A DNA stretch of 64,000 nt from DTU015 sp012837895. Lineage in GTDB: Bacteria; Bacillota; Sulfobacillia; Fermentithermobacillales; Fermentithermobacillaceae. The notes below the pieces were generated by a model that made no database searches, was not told the origin of the DNA, and saw only the letters and a list, made by a program, of their open reading frames with translations. The stretch covers positions 62,001 to 126,000 of the forward strand of contig JBMNKH010000007.1 of the NCBI GenBank assembly GCA_050952085.1, in the 5' to 3' direction. This document shows, piece after piece, positions 53,033 through 61,399 of this stretch. A program made the position numbers and the translations under genes. Position 1 is the stretch's first letter. Every line of letters starts with the position of its first letter.

Positions 53033-54229
53033 GTGTTAGCGATCATCAACGGTAAAGTGCTTACCATCACCAATGGCCCCATCGATGAAGGTGTCGTACT
53101 GATCGAGAACGGCAAAATAAAGGCTGTCGGAAAAGATATTGGAATACCTGATGGGGCACAGGTCATAGATGCCAAGGGCAAGTGGGTTACTCCCGGCCTG
53201 ATCGACGCTCACAGCCACCTTGCAGTCTTTGGAGAGCCTTCTGTGTGGGCTAACGCAGACGGAAATGAAACAAGTGATCCGATAACACCCCAGCTCAGGG
53301 GCATTGACTCTTTGAACCCTGAAGATCCTGCCATCGCCGATGTGCTTACAGGCGGTGTCACAACTGTTTACACAGGGCCCGGCAGCGCCAACATCATCGG
53401 TGGTACAGGTTTTGCCATGAAGCTCCGGGGCAAGACTGTGGATGAAATGGTTATTCCCAATACCGAGGGTATGAAGATGGCTCTTGGGGAGAACCCGAAG
53501 AGAGTCTACGGGGATATGCAGAAGAAGACGCCCAAGACCCGTATGGCCAATGCTGCTGTGCTACGTGAAGCTCTCGTGAAAGCCCAAAACTACCTCAAGA
53601 AGGTTGAGAAAGCCAAGAAGAAGGAAGAGGCAGGAGAGACTCCTGACTATCCAGACAGGGATCTCAAATTGGAGGCCTTGTGCCGGGTGCTGAAGCGGGA
53701 GATACAGGCTAGAATGCATGCCCACAGGGCTGACGACATTATGACCGCCATACGTATAGCCGAAGAATTCAATCTTGACTACGTTATTGAGCATTGCACC
53801 GAAGGCTACAAGATTGCGGATGTGCTGGCGGCTAAGAAGGTCAGGGCTACCGTCGGCCCGCTTCTCATGAGCCGTTCCAAGATGGAGCTCCTGGATGTAT
53901 CCCTTGCCAACCCGGGTATCCTGGCCAAAGCCGGCGTTACCGTTGCAATACAGTGCGACACTACTAAGAACACCCGCTGGCTAGCGAACCATGCAGGTAT
54001 CGCTGTGCGTGAAGGAATGCCCATAGATCTTGCTTTCAAGGCCATAACTATCATTCCGGCCCAGATCCTCGGAATAGACGACAGGGTTGGAAGCCTTGAG
54101 GCAGGCAAAGATGCTGACGTAGTGATTTGGAGCGGCCATCCGTTCCAGACGCTGACGGCTGCAGAGAAGGTCTTCATTGAAGGAGACCTTGTGTACGAGA
54201 GGAAAGAGCCGGTACCGGCTTGCTGCTAG
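53033..54229 (+). CDS. Amidohydrolase-family protein (imidazolonepropionase-like)
   Basis: 398 aa from GTG 53033, the first start after AAAGGAGG (11 bases, slightly long). Metal-dependent hydrolase features: TPGLIDAHSHLAVFGEP with the HxH pair, GGVTTVYTGPGSANIIGGTG, ARMHAHRADDIMTAIRIAEE, YVIEHCTEGYKIADVL and a late AIQCDTTKNTRWL replacing the usual HSD motif. A Lys-rich helical insert (QNYLKKVEKAKKKEEAGETP) is characteristic of the PF01979 relatives often found next to M14 peptidases in Bacillota. The substrate is unknown; a cyclic imide or dipeptide is possible. Confidence 0.82.
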   Translation: MLAIINGKVLTITNGPIDEGVVLIENGKIKAVGKDIGIPDGAQVIDAKGKWVTPGLIDAHSHLAVFGEPSVWANADGNETSDPITPQLRGIDSLNPEDPAIADVLTGGVTTVYTGPGSANIIGGTGFAMKLRGKTVDEMVIPNTEGMKMALGENPKRVYGDMQKKTPKTRMANAAVLREALVKAQNYLKKVEKAKKKEEAGETPDYPDRDLKLEALCRVLKREIQARMHAHRADDIMTAIRIAEEFNLDYVIEHCTEGYKIADVLAAKKVRATVGPLLMSRSKMELLDVSLANPGILAKAGVTVAIQCDTTKNTRWLANHAGIAVREGMPIDLAFKAITIIPAQILGIDDRVGSLEAGKDADVVIWSGHPFQTLTAAEKVFIEGDLVYERKEPVPACC

Positions 54230-54252
54230 GGTGGCAACCCTAGGGTGCTAAC

Positions 54253-54295
54253 CTGCTGAAACAGCCCGAGTCAGGGCGAAAATCTGTTTCAGCAG
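54253..54295 (+). terminator. 12-bp stem hairpin after the amidohydrolase gene
   Basis: CTGCTGAAACAG pairs perfectly with CTGTTTCAGCAG around a 19-base loop. It lacks a T-run; the second hairpin downstream is the better terminator. Confidence 0.5.
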
Positions 54296-54315
54296 ATTAG
54301 AGTAGATTTCAGTGA

Positions 54316-54350
54316 GAGGCCGTTTCCCGCGGCCTCCTATCTTTTCGTTT
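54316..54350 (+). terminator. Intrinsic terminator after the amidohydrolase gene
   Basis: GAGGCCG and CGGCCTC form a 7-bp stem around TTTCCCG, followed by a T-rich CTTTTCGTTTTT tract. Confidence 0.75.
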
Positions 54351-54353
54351 TTC

Positions 54354-54567
54354 TTTGCAACGGTGTAGCTTTTTCATACGGCTGTCCGATAATCGCACAC
54401 CTTCCTATGGAACCTGAATCAAAATCAGGCAGTTTTTCTGAAGACCTGCTTCTTTTTCATACGGCTGTACGGAATTGATACACCCATCGCCTGAACCTGT
54501 ATGAAAAAGATACAGGTTTTCAAAGAACTGTATCAAAAACGGACACCAGATACACCAGGTTCAGAAT
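54354..54567. repeat. Palindromic module array B
   Basis: About seven modules of the same family as the arrays at 20.9 and 61.4 kb. CATACGGCTGT recurs after 83 bp (54375 and 54458), the same spacing seen in array A. One module is a perfect hairpin: ACCTGTAT, GAAAAAG, ATACAGGT (54495-54517). It lies immediately upstream of the HTH-nuclease-like gene. Confidence 0.78.
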
Positions 54568-54598
54568 TAACCCATAGCCTTCTCACAAACATAACCAT

Positions 54599-54651
54599 AT
54601 ATTGCCAAATCATTGTCCCTGTGATATAAATATAGTCAGATATTGCCAAAT
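54599..54651 (+). promoter_or_regulatory. Promoter and putative operators of the HTH-nuclease-like gene
   Basis: ATATTGCCAAAT occurs twice, at 54599 and 54640. The first copy contains the -35 TTGCCA of a promoter whose -10 TATAAA follows after a 17-bp spacer; the second lies downstream of the expected start site. The layout suggests a repressor, perhaps the gene's own product. Confidence 0.65.
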
Positions 54652-54665
54652 TCTGGGGAGGTCTG

Positions 54666-55400
54666 TTGCGGATATTGAGAATCGTGTTGATTCCTGACAC
54701 TCTCATTGACACAAGAGACTTAACGATCAGCGCCAGATTCCTGCGAACTATAGCAGAAGTGAAAAGTCACCGGTCTCTATCGGAACTCGCGAGAATCGCC
54801 GGTATGAGCCGGTCTACAGCGTCGAGAGCTTGCCAACACTTAGCTGCTCAAGGTTGGATTGGATGGCATAGCACCAAGAACTCAAGAATAGCAGTCCCCT
54901 GCTACCCAGATGAAGTTGAAAAACTGCGGGTAGAGCTGTTGTTGTGGGAAAAAGACATGGCACCCTTCCTGGGAGAATTCCTTATGCGGAAGATTCTAGA
55001 CGAAATCATCGCATCTTCAACCTACATGGACAATGCCAGGCCGTCTTTCCTGATAAATCCTGAAACCGGACAACCTCTTGAAATAGACAGGTTGTACCGT
55101 GAAGGGGTAGGATTTGAATACAACGGAGAACAACACTACAGGCCAACAGCGAAATATGACCAGCAGACTGTCAGGAAGCAGGTAACCAGGGATATCATAA
55201 AACAAGGACTTGGTGTAAGATATGGTATCACCATTGTGGAGGTTACAGACCGGGATTTGACTATAGATACTATGATGGCAAAAGTTCCCCCTTCACTCCC
55301 GATAAGACGTCTGAATCGTCAATCGCTCTATCTCAGGAAGTTGGAGGAAATCTGCTGGGAACACATCACAACAATGGACAACATCAGGCGAAGGCAGTAG
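54666..55400 (+). CDS. Winged-helix protein with PD-(D/E)XK nuclease-like domain
   Basis: 244 aa, TTG start just after GGGAGG. A helix-turn-helix (about 37-70: SLSELARIAGMSRSTASRAC, QHLAAQGWIGW) resembles MarR or IclR-type wings. The C-terminal half carries LEIDRLYREGVGFEYNGEQHY (split here around Asp141 and Glu151 with Gln156 and His157), the pattern of restriction-endonuclease-like and very-short-patch-repair-type folds, followed by QVTRDIIKQ with a conserved-looking basic helix. The two domains together suggest a sequence-specific DNA-cutting or regulatory protein. It lies directly after array B and behind a promoter with paired operators. Confidence 0.65.
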   Translation: MRILRIVLIPDTLIDTRDLTISARFLRTIAEVKSHRSLSELARIAGMSRSTASRACQHLAAQGWIGWHSTKNSRIAVPCYPDEVEKLRVELLLWEKDMAPFLGEFLMRKILDEIIASSTYMDNARPSFLINPETGQPLEIDRLYREGVGFEYNGEQHYRPTAKYDQQTVRKQVTRDIIKQGLGVRYGITIVEVTDRDLTIDTMMAKVPPSLPIRRLNRQSLYLRKLEEICWEHITTMDNIRRRQ

Positions 55401-55557
55401 GGTGGAACAAGACACGTCGCTCGGTGGTCAAAAGGCCCAGATCTATTGGCGGTCAAAACTTATCGGTGGACCAGATTCGTCAACAAAATCACCGGAACCG
55501 GGATGACTTAGTCAAGGAGGTGTCTTGAGAAAGACTGTCTAGTCGAGAGAGGTTAGT

Positions 55558-56241
55558 ATGGACATGATGAAGATTCTGTTGGTAGATGACGACGAGACCT
55601 TGGTCAAGGGGATACGCCGGAGTTTTCAAAGCCTCGGGTATGAGGTTGTCATGTGTTATGAAGGGGGGCCTGTCTTGGAAGTGATCGAGAAGGAAAAGCC
55701 TGATATGGTCCTCCTCGACATAATGCTTCCGGGAAAAGATGGTCTGACTGTACTAAAGGAAGTACGGGAGAGGTTTCCCGGCCTTCCAGTGATAATGCTG
55801 ACCGCAAGATCCGAGGACATTGATATTGTAGTGGGGCTTGAGATGGGAGCTGACGATTACGTATCCAAACCCTTCAGCATGAGAGAGCTGGAAGCCAGGA
55901 TAAAGACAGTATCCAGGCGGACCTCGATGAATCCGGTATCAAGAAACCAGCTTAGGCGGCGCGACATCCTGATAGACTTGAACCAAAGACGGGTGTGGAA
56001 AGGCAAGATGGAAATCAGCCTCACCCCCAAGGAATTCGATTTGCTGGCCACTTTCTTCAGACAGCCTGGGATAGTATTTACCCGTGAGAAACTGCTGGAG
56101 ATCGTCTGGGGATATGACTTCCTGGGAAGCTCCAGGGCTGTTGACATTCAGATCTCCCGGTTAAGGGAGAAGATCGAAGATGACCCCGGGTTTCCCAAAA
56201 TCATACTGACCAAGAGGGGAGTAGGATACTACTGTGAATGA
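55558..56241 (+). CDS. OmpR/PhoB-family response regulator
   Basis: 227 aa. The receiver domain has the acidic pocket Asp10-Asp12, phospho-acceptor Asp54 in VLLDIMLPG, Thr82 in LTARSED, and Lys104 in SKPF. The winged-helix DNA-binding domain (about 135-225) contains LTPKEFDLLATFFRQPG, and SRAVDIQISRLREKI, the recognition helix. The gene's end overlaps the start of the histidine kinase by eight bases. GAGAGAGG precedes the ATG. A matching direct-repeat site lies upstream of the GerMN lipoprotein gene 1.6 kb downstream. Confidence 0.95.
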   Translation: MDMMKILLVDDDETLVKGIRRSFQSLGYEVVMCYEGGPVLEVIEKEKPDMVLLDIMLPGKDGLTVLKEVRERFPGLPVIMLTARSEDIDIVVGLEMGADDYVSKPFSMRELEARIKTVSRRTSMNPVSRNQLRRRDILIDLNQRRVWKGKMEISLTPKEFDLLATFFRQPGIVFTREKLLEIVWGYDFLGSSRAVDIQISRLREKIEDDPGFPKIILTKRGVGYYCE

Positions 56242-57769
56242 AGGTGGCCGCGAGGCGGGACACAAACGGGTCCTGGGGCTCAGGTGGCGCTTAGGTTTGT
56301 CATACCTGCTTGTGATTTGGGTGATCCTTGCGGTCCTGGTGGTGTTTATGTCCCGTTTCCTGGAAACCTCCATAATCGGAGCCAGAAGAGCTTCGTTGTA
56401 TGCCCAGGCTCACCTTATCGCATCGGCCATTCGTGCCAGGGGAGGCCCCTTTGAAGCCAGGCTCGTTGCTATAGGCGGCATGCCGCTTAATGCAAGGGTG
56501 ATGGTGCTTGACGGCTACGGGCGGGTGCTTGACGACTCAGCATCTGATCCTGACATGGTTCTAAGAAAGTTGGAATTTCAAGAAGTAGGAGCTGCTTTGT
56601 CCGGGAGGGAAGGGTCCAACACGTATTACCTCCCTGATGGGAGTTTTGTGATGTATGTTGCCGTTCCCGCTGATTGGGACGGAAACGGCGGAGCTGTATT
56701 CATTGCACAGGATTTGAAGGACATCGTTATCCAATATCAAAATGTCATGCGGATGGTAGCCTCAGGCGGGATAATCGCTTCTATGGTTGCTTTGGTGTTT
56801 GCGTGGTACTTATCCCGCACGATCTCAGAACCTATATCAGACCTTTCAAGGGCTGCCCGGATGATGGCTTCAGGCAGGCTGGATTCGAGGGTGTCTCCCA
56901 AAGGCCCATTGGAAACACGTGAACTCGGGGCTTCATTCAATTATATGGCTACGGAGATTGAGAAAACAGTGGAAGGGCAGGAACAGTTTCTAATGGCCGC
57001 CGCCCATGAGCTGAGGGCACCTCTCGCATCCATGCGGGCCCTGGTTGAATCCATGCAGATATGTCCTCCTGAAGCCGAAGAACTCTCGGAACTCATAAAT
57101 GATGTTCTCCGTGAGATCTTGGACTTGCAGGGCATCTCAGAAAGCATACTATCCCTGCTTCGTACCAGAAGCGGAGGTGCCGTCTCTGACGAAGAAATGA
57201 TCGATCCGGCGGAGATTATTGGAGAAGTGATTAGATCCCGCGTTTTAGGCGGAGTTAAGCAAAATCTGAAGGTAATACTTCAAGGTAGCCGGCAAGACAA
57301 GGGCATAGTGGAGCCAAGACCAATGGCTGCAGTGGACTCCTCAAATCAGGCCACCGTTGTACATGAGCGAGAAGGTCAGCAGCAGCATCTCTCAGGCGCC
57401 AAGGTACAAATGGACCCATTGTTGTTCCGGCTCATTGTGGCCAATCTTTTCGACAATGCTGTCAAGTTTACGCCTCCTGGAGGAACTGTTGTTGTCAGCA
57501 TGGATTTCCCGGAAAATGGCGACGAGATGGTGCTTAAGGTTTCAGATACGGGCCCAGGTATACCGCCTGAGCATCTGGACAGGATATTCGACCGTTTCTA
57601 CCGCATAGACCCTGCAAGGCAGAAATCCACGGGCGGAGCCGGCCTGGGGCTGGCCATAGTGAAGGAAGCATGCGAAAAATCAGGTGGGATGATAGAAGTA
57701 GAGACCCGCCCTGGAGGCGGGACCATCTTCACAGTGAGGTGGCGGAACAAGAGGCCCGGTGATTTGTAG
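56234..57769 (+). CDS. Membrane sensor histidine kinase
   Basis: 511 aa, GTG start. Two membrane helices (about 20-42 and 173-196) flank an extracytoplasmic sensor region of about 130 residues. A HAMP domain follows (about 197-250: YLSRTISEPISDLSRAARMM), then the dimerisation helix with the phospho-acceptor His in AAAHELRAPLASMRALVESM. The ATPase has the N-box NLFDNAVKFTPPGG, G1 DTGPGIPPE, F-box IFDRFYRID and G2 GGAGLGLAI. A poorly conserved insert of about 40 residues (RPMAAVDSSNQATVVHEREG) lies before the N-box. It pairs with the upstream regulator. Confidence 0.95.
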   Translation: MNEGGREAGHKRVLGLRWRLGLSYLLVIWVILAVLVVFMSRFLETSIIGARRASLYAQAHLIASAIRARGGPFEARLVAIGGMPLNARVMVLDGYGRVLDDSASDPDMVLRKLEFQEVGAALSGREGSNTYYLPDGSFVMYVAVPADWDGNGGAVFIAQDLKDIVIQYQNVMRMVASGGIIASMVALVFAWYLSRTISEPISDLSRAARMMASGRLDSRVSPKGPLETRELGASFNYMATEIEKTVEGQEQFLMAAAHELRAPLASMRALVESMQICPPEAEELSELINDVLREILDLQGISESILSLLRTRSGGAVSDEEMIDPAEIIGEVIRSRVLGGVKQNLKVILQGSRQDKGIVEPRPMAAVDSSNQATVVHEREGQQQHLSGAKVQMDPLLFRLIVANLFDNAVKFTPPGGTVVVSMDFPENGDEMVLKVSDTGPGIPPEHLDRIFDRFYRIDPARQKSTGGAGLGLAIVKEACEKSGGMIEVETRPGGGTIFTVRWRNKRPGDL

Positions 57770-57851
57770 CGCTGCTGGAACAGCAAACTTGTTTGCGTCT
57801 GCGTTGAACTCCCTTGCTTCATGAAAAACCTTTTTCTCTGGGAAGAGCCTT

Positions 57852-57868
57852 TGTTACACAACTGTTAC
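57852..57868 (+). promoter_or_regulatory. TGTTAC-N5-TGTTAC direct repeat upstream of the GerMN lipoprotein gene
   Basis: Two TGTTAC half-sites 11 bp apart fit the direct-repeat operator of OmpR-family regulators and match the WalR consensus TGTWAH-N5-TGTWAH. It lies about 13 bp upstream of TATGAA, a possible -10, so activation of a promoter with a weak -35 is likely. Confidence 0.65.
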
Positions 57869-57968
57869 ACTAAGAGAACGATATGAAAGATTGTCTTGAC
57901 ACAATAGAACTGTGAGGAACGGCGACCCAGACGCCTTCATAGGATAGCAAGTTGGGAGTGATGTGATA

Positions 57969-58898
57969 ATGAGGCACTTAGTGAGAATCGTCCAAGAACA
58001 GGATGCGCAGAGCAAGGTGCAGGCCAAGGTACAGGGCAGGGTGCAGGGCAGGGGAGAGGGAAGGCCATACCGGAAGGGCCTGAGCTGGGCCCTGCTAACC
58101 CTTGTGGCCTTGATGTTTGGGGTGCTTTCAGGATGTGCACCCAGAGCCACCGGCGAAGCACCAGAGGATCCTGTGGTGCCTGTCCCGTCTCAAGATACAG
58201 TCACAGTGGACCTCTATTTTGCAGACGACCAGGCAATGGAAGTTTTGCCCGAGAGACGGGAAGTAGAGGTGCCTGCTGATCCGGCCCAGAGGCCCCCTGT
58301 TGAAGAGTTGGTAGTCACTGAACTATTGAAAGGCCCTAATGACCCCTTGTTGAAAAAAACCTTGCCCGCAGAAGCTAAGCTGATTTCCATCCAGGTTACC
58401 GACGGCCTGGCGCTTGTCAATTTTTCGAAAGAATTTGTGACCAAGCATCCAGGAGGAAGCACAGGAGAAATCATGACAATATTGTCCCTGGTGAATTCGC
58501 TTACGTGTCTGCCTAACATAGACCGGGTGCAGATCTTGGTCGAAGGCCAGAAGATTGAGACTATTGCAGGCCATGCAACTGTAAGCGGCGAACTGGCGCG
58601 TAAAATCCGTCTGGGGGACTTCTTTGTCAGCGAGGAGCGTTCAAAGGCGCTTCAAGAACGTGTAGATGCAGGAGAAGAGACTTGGCGCAAAGATCCGCTG
58701 GAAGTAGCCAGGAGGGAAGCCCCCGCGCGTGGGTTGTTACCCAACCTGGATTATGAGTTGAGCCGGTCAAAGCAAGGTTACCAGTTGGTCGAAGTGGAAT
58801 ACGAGGATAACATCTATGTTATAAGTCTCTATCAACCTGAAACCAAAGGCGATGCGGGAATTTGGGTGATTGACAGAATAAGCTTGCTTGACGAATAG
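57969..58898 (+). CDS. GerMN-domain lipoprotein
   Basis: 309 aa from ATG 57969 (an in-frame GTG at 57963 is also possible; GGGAG upstream serves either). A charged N-terminus with a repeated Gln-Gly-Arg pattern (QAKVQGRVQGRGEGR) precedes the hydrophobic segment and lipobox GVLSGC, so the product is acylated and outside the membrane. A GerMN domain spans about 75-205 (VEELVVTELLKGPNDPLLKK, VTDGLALVNFSKEF, LVNSLTCLPNIDRVQILVEG). The RR-kinase-GerMN lipoprotein order recalls mtrA-mtrB-lpqB of Actinomycetota, where LpqB modulates the kinase. A terminator follows. Confidence 0.85.
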   Translation: MRHLVRIVQEQDAQSKVQAKVQGRVQGRGEGRPYRKGLSWALLTLVALMFGVLSGCAPRATGEAPEDPVVPVPSQDTVTVDLYFADDQAMEVLPERREVEVPADPAQRPPVEELVVTELLKGPNDPLLKKTLPAEAKLISIQVTDGLALVNFSKEFVTKHPGGSTGEIMTILSLVNSLTCLPNIDRVQILVEGQKIETIAGHATVSGELARKIRLGDFFVSEERSKALQERVDAGEETWRKDPLEVARREAPARGLLPNLDYELSRSKQGYQLVEVEYEDNIYVISLYQPETKGDAGIWVIDRISLLDE

Positions 58899-58958
58899 CA
58901 CCTGGCAATACCGGGGCTGGACACGTCATATCCGGGTTAGAAACAGGTCAGACTACAA

Positions 58959-58993
58959 CAGGCCCTCTCGCACTAAGGAGAGAGGGCCTGTTT
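58959..58993 (+). terminator. Intrinsic terminator after the GerMN lipoprotein gene
   Basis: CAGGCCCTCTC and GAGAGGGCCTG form a perfect 11-bp stem around a 10-base loop, followed by TTT. Confidence 0.85.
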
Positions 58994-59021
58994 CATCTCT
59001 GCTTATAGTGTCTGTATTGCC

Positions 59022-59049
59022 GTACTCTCTGTACTCTCTGTACTCTCCC
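59022..59049. repeat. Short 9-bp tandem repeat
   Basis: Three consecutive copies of TACTCTCTG-like 9-mers between the convergent lipoprotein and permease genes; only a microsatellite. Confidence 0.6.
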
Positions 59050-59070
59050 TACCGTCCTCACAGTCCGTAC

Positions 59071-60303
59071 TTACTTAGATTCTGGTTTGTCCTCAGGCAG
59101 AATAAGGTTGAGTACGATGCCGACCAGTGTGGCCAGGCTCAGCCCTTCAAGTTGAATGAACCCGAGGCCAACTACAGCGGGGTTGGCTTCGCCCAGGACT
59201 GACATCATACCGATTGTCAATACAAAAGCGGCGATTAGCATGTTTCTCCCGCTGGAGAAGTCAATCTTGTTCTCGACCATTACGCGCATACCGACAGATG
59301 CTATCATTCCGAAAAGAATGATAGAGATTCCGCCCATCACAGGCGTGGGGATTGTGGAGACCAAGGCTCCGAACTTGCCCATGACAGACATGAGCAGTGC
59401 AATCACGCCGGCAACTCTGAGTACCGAAGGGTTATATACTCTCGTGACTGCCAGTACTCCTGTATTCTCACTGTAAGTGGTGTTTGCGGGCCCGCCGATC
59501 AGCCCTGCCAAAGCCGTGGCCAGTCCGTCGCCTAGCAGTGTCCTGTGGAGCCCAGGGTCTGTAATAAAGTCTTTTCCTACAGTAGCTCCGATGGTTGTAA
59601 TGTCTCCCAGGTGCTCGACCATGGTTACAAGGGCAATGGGTGCGACCACAGCTATAGCCTCCATAGAGAACTTGGGTGCCATGAAGCGGGGAAGAGCCAG
59701 GAACTGAGCGTCAATTATCGGCTGCACATCTACTAGCTTAAACAACAAAGCTGCAACATAGCCTGTACATACGCCCAGCAAAATAGGGAGACTCTTGTAG
59801 ATCCCCTTTCCGAACACCGTTACCAGTGCTACCGTCAACATGGCAATCAATGCGACCCCCCAGTGGCTTTGGGCCATATCATACGCAACAGGTGTCAAAG
59901 TCAAACCGATAGTGATGATAATGGGGCCGATAACGACCGGAGGCAGTAGTCTCTTCATCACATCCGGTCCGAAGAGCTTGATTAGCCCAGCTGCCAGCGC
60001 GTACACAAGTCCTGCGACAATAATGCCGCCTGTAGCATAAGGAAGGCCGGCATTGGGGTCACCGGGAGTTGCGTACATGGCCTTTACACTCAGTATTGCA
60101 GGGATGAAGGCGAAAGAGCTTCCCAGGAAGACAGGAACCCTTCTCTTTGTGAGTACGTGGAAAAGTAAGGTTCCGACACCTGCTGCAAAAAGCGTGACTG
60201 AGATGTCGAGGCCTGTAAGGTAGGGTACTAAGACGGTGGCTCCGAACATGGCGAGGGCATGTTGAAACCCGAACAAGATGCGTTTGGTCCAGTCAATTTC
60301 CAT
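59071..60303 (-). CDS. uraA: Uracil permease, NCS2 family
   Basis: 410 aa with about fourteen helices. NCS2 motifs are intact: QHALAMFGATVLVPYLTGLD in TM1, GSSFAFIPA with the Ser-Phe-Ala substrate turn in TM3, VTMVEHLGDITTIGATVGKD with the substrate-binding Glu in TM8, and GGPANTTYSENTGVLAVTRV in TM10. The VEHLGD and ENTG pattern favours uracil over xanthine. AGGAGG precedes the ATG, and a hairpin lies just upstream of it. Confidence 0.93.
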   Translation of the reverse strand: MEIDWTKRILFGFQHALAMFGATVLVPYLTGLDISVTLFAAGVGTLLFHVLTKRRVPVFLGSSFAFIPAILSVKAMYATPGDPNAGLPYATGGIIVAGLVYALAAGLIKLFGPDVMKRLLPPVVIGPIIITIGLTLTPVAYDMAQSHWGVALIAMLTVALVTVFGKGIYKSLPILLGVCTGYVAALLFKLVDVQPIIDAQFLALPRFMAPKFSMEAIAVVAPIALVTMVEHLGDITTIGATVGKDFITDPGLHRTLLGDGLATALAGLIGGPANTTYSENTGVLAVTRVYNPSVLRVAGVIALLMSVMGKFGALVSTIPTPVMGGISIILFGMIASVGMRVMVENKIDFSSGRNMLIAAFVLTIGMMSVLGEANPAVVGLGFIQLEGLSLATLVGIVLNLILPEDKPESK

Positions 60304-60320
60304 TTGCTTTCCTCCTTAAT

Positions 60321-60340
60321 ACCGTGCTCGCCGGCACGGT
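60321..60340 (-). promoter_or_regulatory. Leader hairpin immediately before the uraA ribosome site
   Basis: ACCGTGC and GCACGGT form a 7-bp stem around CGGCGA, ending about six bases before AGGAGG. It could act as an attenuator or restrict the ribosome site; no PyrR consensus was recognised. Confidence 0.5.
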
Positions 60341-60567
60341 TTAATTAAGTACGGACCTTCGTTTGGTTGCTACAGTAGGCTATGACTCACCACTGTATCA
60401 ACCAGGCGGAGTGAGTTCCTCTAATTTGGAACGATATCGCAGCAGTCGTGTTTAGTCAACAAGAAGTCGCGAAAAGCTTCATGTTTTGTCTTGAACCGTG
60501 GCGGGATAATAACGCACACATAGGGTATGTCCAAGGGATTGTCTGACTATTAGGCACGAATATAGGA
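60341..60567. other. Gene-free region upstream of uraA
   Basis: Together with flanking hairpins about 310 bp lack genes. It should hold the uraA promoter. Nothing further recognised. Confidence 0.4.
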
Positions 60568-60587
60568 ATCCTGCCAGGAGGCAGGAT
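60568..60587 (-). terminator. Hairpin after the histidine phosphatase gene
   Basis: ATCCTGCC and GGCAGGAT form a perfect 8-bp stem around a tetraloop, 30 bp past the stop on the minus strand. The following T-run is weak. Confidence 0.5.
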
Positions 60588-60616
60588 CCATTATTCCGGG
60601 TATATGAATCTGAGAT

Positions 60617-61267
60617 TTACCAGCAATAGAAGTCCTTGGATGAGCTGGCCTCGTGCTCGCCAATCGGCTCCAGGTGAGCCCGGTCGTTAGCCTTAACTAC
60701 CTTCCACTTGCCATCCCTGTTTGAGATCACGGTTATGGATGTATTGGCGACTGTTGGCAAGCTGGGGTCGAATTCCCCTTTGAGGGCATATGACAACAGG
60801 CACCTTACCGGTCCGCCGTGGGTGACTATTGCCACATCCAGCCCCGGACATTCACGCTGGATATCCATGAAAGCACGCATCACTCTTTGATAGAGGTCAC
60901 TGTCGGACTCCCCACCGCCGGGCCTTGGAACGGGTTCCGGATCAGTCTTACGGGCTTCCCAAAACTCAGGGTATAGTTCCCTGCATTGCTCCAGAGTTTT
61001 TCCCTGCATAACACCGCAGTGAACTTCCCTTAGGCGTCTGTCGAGGATGAGCTTGCAGTTGTGATTCTTGACTATTTCCATGGCGGTATCTCTTGCCCTG
61101 TCCAGATCGCTGGAGTATACTGCATCTATTTTGACCTTTGACAATGCTTCTCCGACCAGTCTGGCTTGAAGCCTGCCGTGGTCTGAGAGAGGGACATTTA
61201 GGTGTCCCTGGATAATCCCTTCTCTGTTAGCCGAGGTTTGTCCGTGCCTTATTATGTAGTAGTTCAT
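60617..61267 (-). CDS. Histidine phosphatase family protein (phosphoglycerate mutase-like)
   Basis: 216 aa from ATG 61267 (GGACGGTGAT upstream). The phosphohistidine motif IIRHGQTSANREG opens the protein, the second half-site is YSSDLDRARDTAMEI, the catalytic Glu is in REVHCGVMQGKT and the second His is in VAIVTHGGPVRCLLS. Family members are broad-range phosphatases, alpha-ribazole phosphatases or mutases; the length and HGQTSAN form suit a phosphatase. It lies next to array C. Confidence 0.9.
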   Translation of the reverse strand: MNYYIIRHGQTSANREGIIQGHLNVPLSDHGRLQARLVGEALSKVKIDAVYSSDLDRARDTAMEIVKNHNCKLILDRRLREVHCGVMQGKTLEQCRELYPEFWEARKTDPEPVPRPGGGESDSDLYQRVMRAFMDIQRECPGLDVAIVTHGGPVRCLLSYALKGEFDPSLPTVANTSITVISNRDGKWKVVKANDRAHLEPIGEHEASSSKDFYCW

Positions 61268-61399
61268 ATTATCACCGTCCAAGAGTTCTAAACCGGAATA
61301 CGAATTTTTGTCTCTAATCTCTCATCGAGTTACTATATCATACCACTTAAGCAAAAAGCTAAGGTATGGGGTGGCTCCTACTTTGCCGGGTTGTCTGAT

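Noticed and set aside
58959..58993. Mobile-element inverted repeat
   Set aside because: The perfect stem is followed by a T-run right after a gene, so it is an ordinary terminator.
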